From Dipetalonema caudispina (lineage: Eukaryota; Nematoda; Chromadorea; Rhabditida; Onchocercidae), in NCBI GenBank assembly GCA_013365325.1, contig JABVXV010000648.1, forward strand, positions 1-18,205: a stretch of DNA of 18,205 nucleotides, written 5' to 3'. The position numbers and the translations under genes were made by a program. Below, in pieces: positions 18,085 through 18,205 of the stretch. Within the stretch, counting starts at the first letter, position 1. Every line of letters begins with the position of its first letter. Below the pieces are notes generated by a model. The model worked only from the letters and a program-made list of their open reading frames with translations. It had not been told where the DNA came from and ran no database searches.

Positions 18085-18205
<121 letters not shown>

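Overview
The window looks like nuclear DNA of a nematode, most likely a filarial or related spirurid worm (inference). It is about 70% A+T, with many TA, GA and AAT simple repeats. Introns are 0.1-0.55 kb with GT...AG ends, often with the nematode-like acceptor TTTTCAG or TTTTAG, and some start codons lie just after acceptor-like sequences, as expected for spliced-leader trans-splicing. No bacterial operon, CRISPR array, tRNA, rRNA, SL RNA or transposase was seen. Both ends of the window are AAT microsatellites, so it may be a complete draft contig broken at repeats.

Three multi-exon genes can be assembled by eye with consistent reading frames. (1) Minus strand, 2857-5207: seven exons, 421 aa, an orthologue of the BRO1-domain protein BROX, including a C-terminal CaaX box on a small last exon. 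(2) Plus strand, 8439-11391: seven exons, all with phase-0 junctions, predicted 257 aa. It has a membrane segment, five consecutive cysteines, then five copies of a 22-residue repeat built around DPNYQTLA and DIFGxDK. I cannot assign it to a named family and it is the most interesting object here. (3) Minus strand, 13724-15224: three exons, 184 aa, NAA10/ARD1, the catalytic subunit of the NatA N-terminal acetyltransferase.

Layout: 1-2.3 kb AT-rich, no convincing gene; 2.35-2.5 kb a weak small ORF; 2.86-5.2 kb BROX; 5.4-6.0 kb a less AT-rich island with several short frames, a strong plus-strand acceptor and a strong minus-strand donor, probably including BROX 5' sequence; 6.2-6.6 kb pyrimidine-rich; 6.87-7.1 kb TA arrays; 8.4-11.4 kb the repeat gene, divergent from BROX; 11.4-13.4 kb mostly featureless; 13.45-13.61 kb a GC-richer island with a 43-codon frame and a hairpin just past the NAA10 poly(A) signal; 13.7-15.2 kb NAA10, convergent with the repeat gene; 15.4 kb a G-rich (minus-strand) motif; 15.5-17.7 kb nothing recognisable; 17.7-17.9 kb a possible small secreted cysteine-containing peptide.

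The three main genes share no evident pathway: BROX acts with ESCRT-III on membranes, NAA10 modifies nascent proteins, and the repeat protein is unknown. All splice junctions were inferred by reading frame, splice consensus and, for BROX and NAA10, remembered similarity to the human proteins. No search was run.
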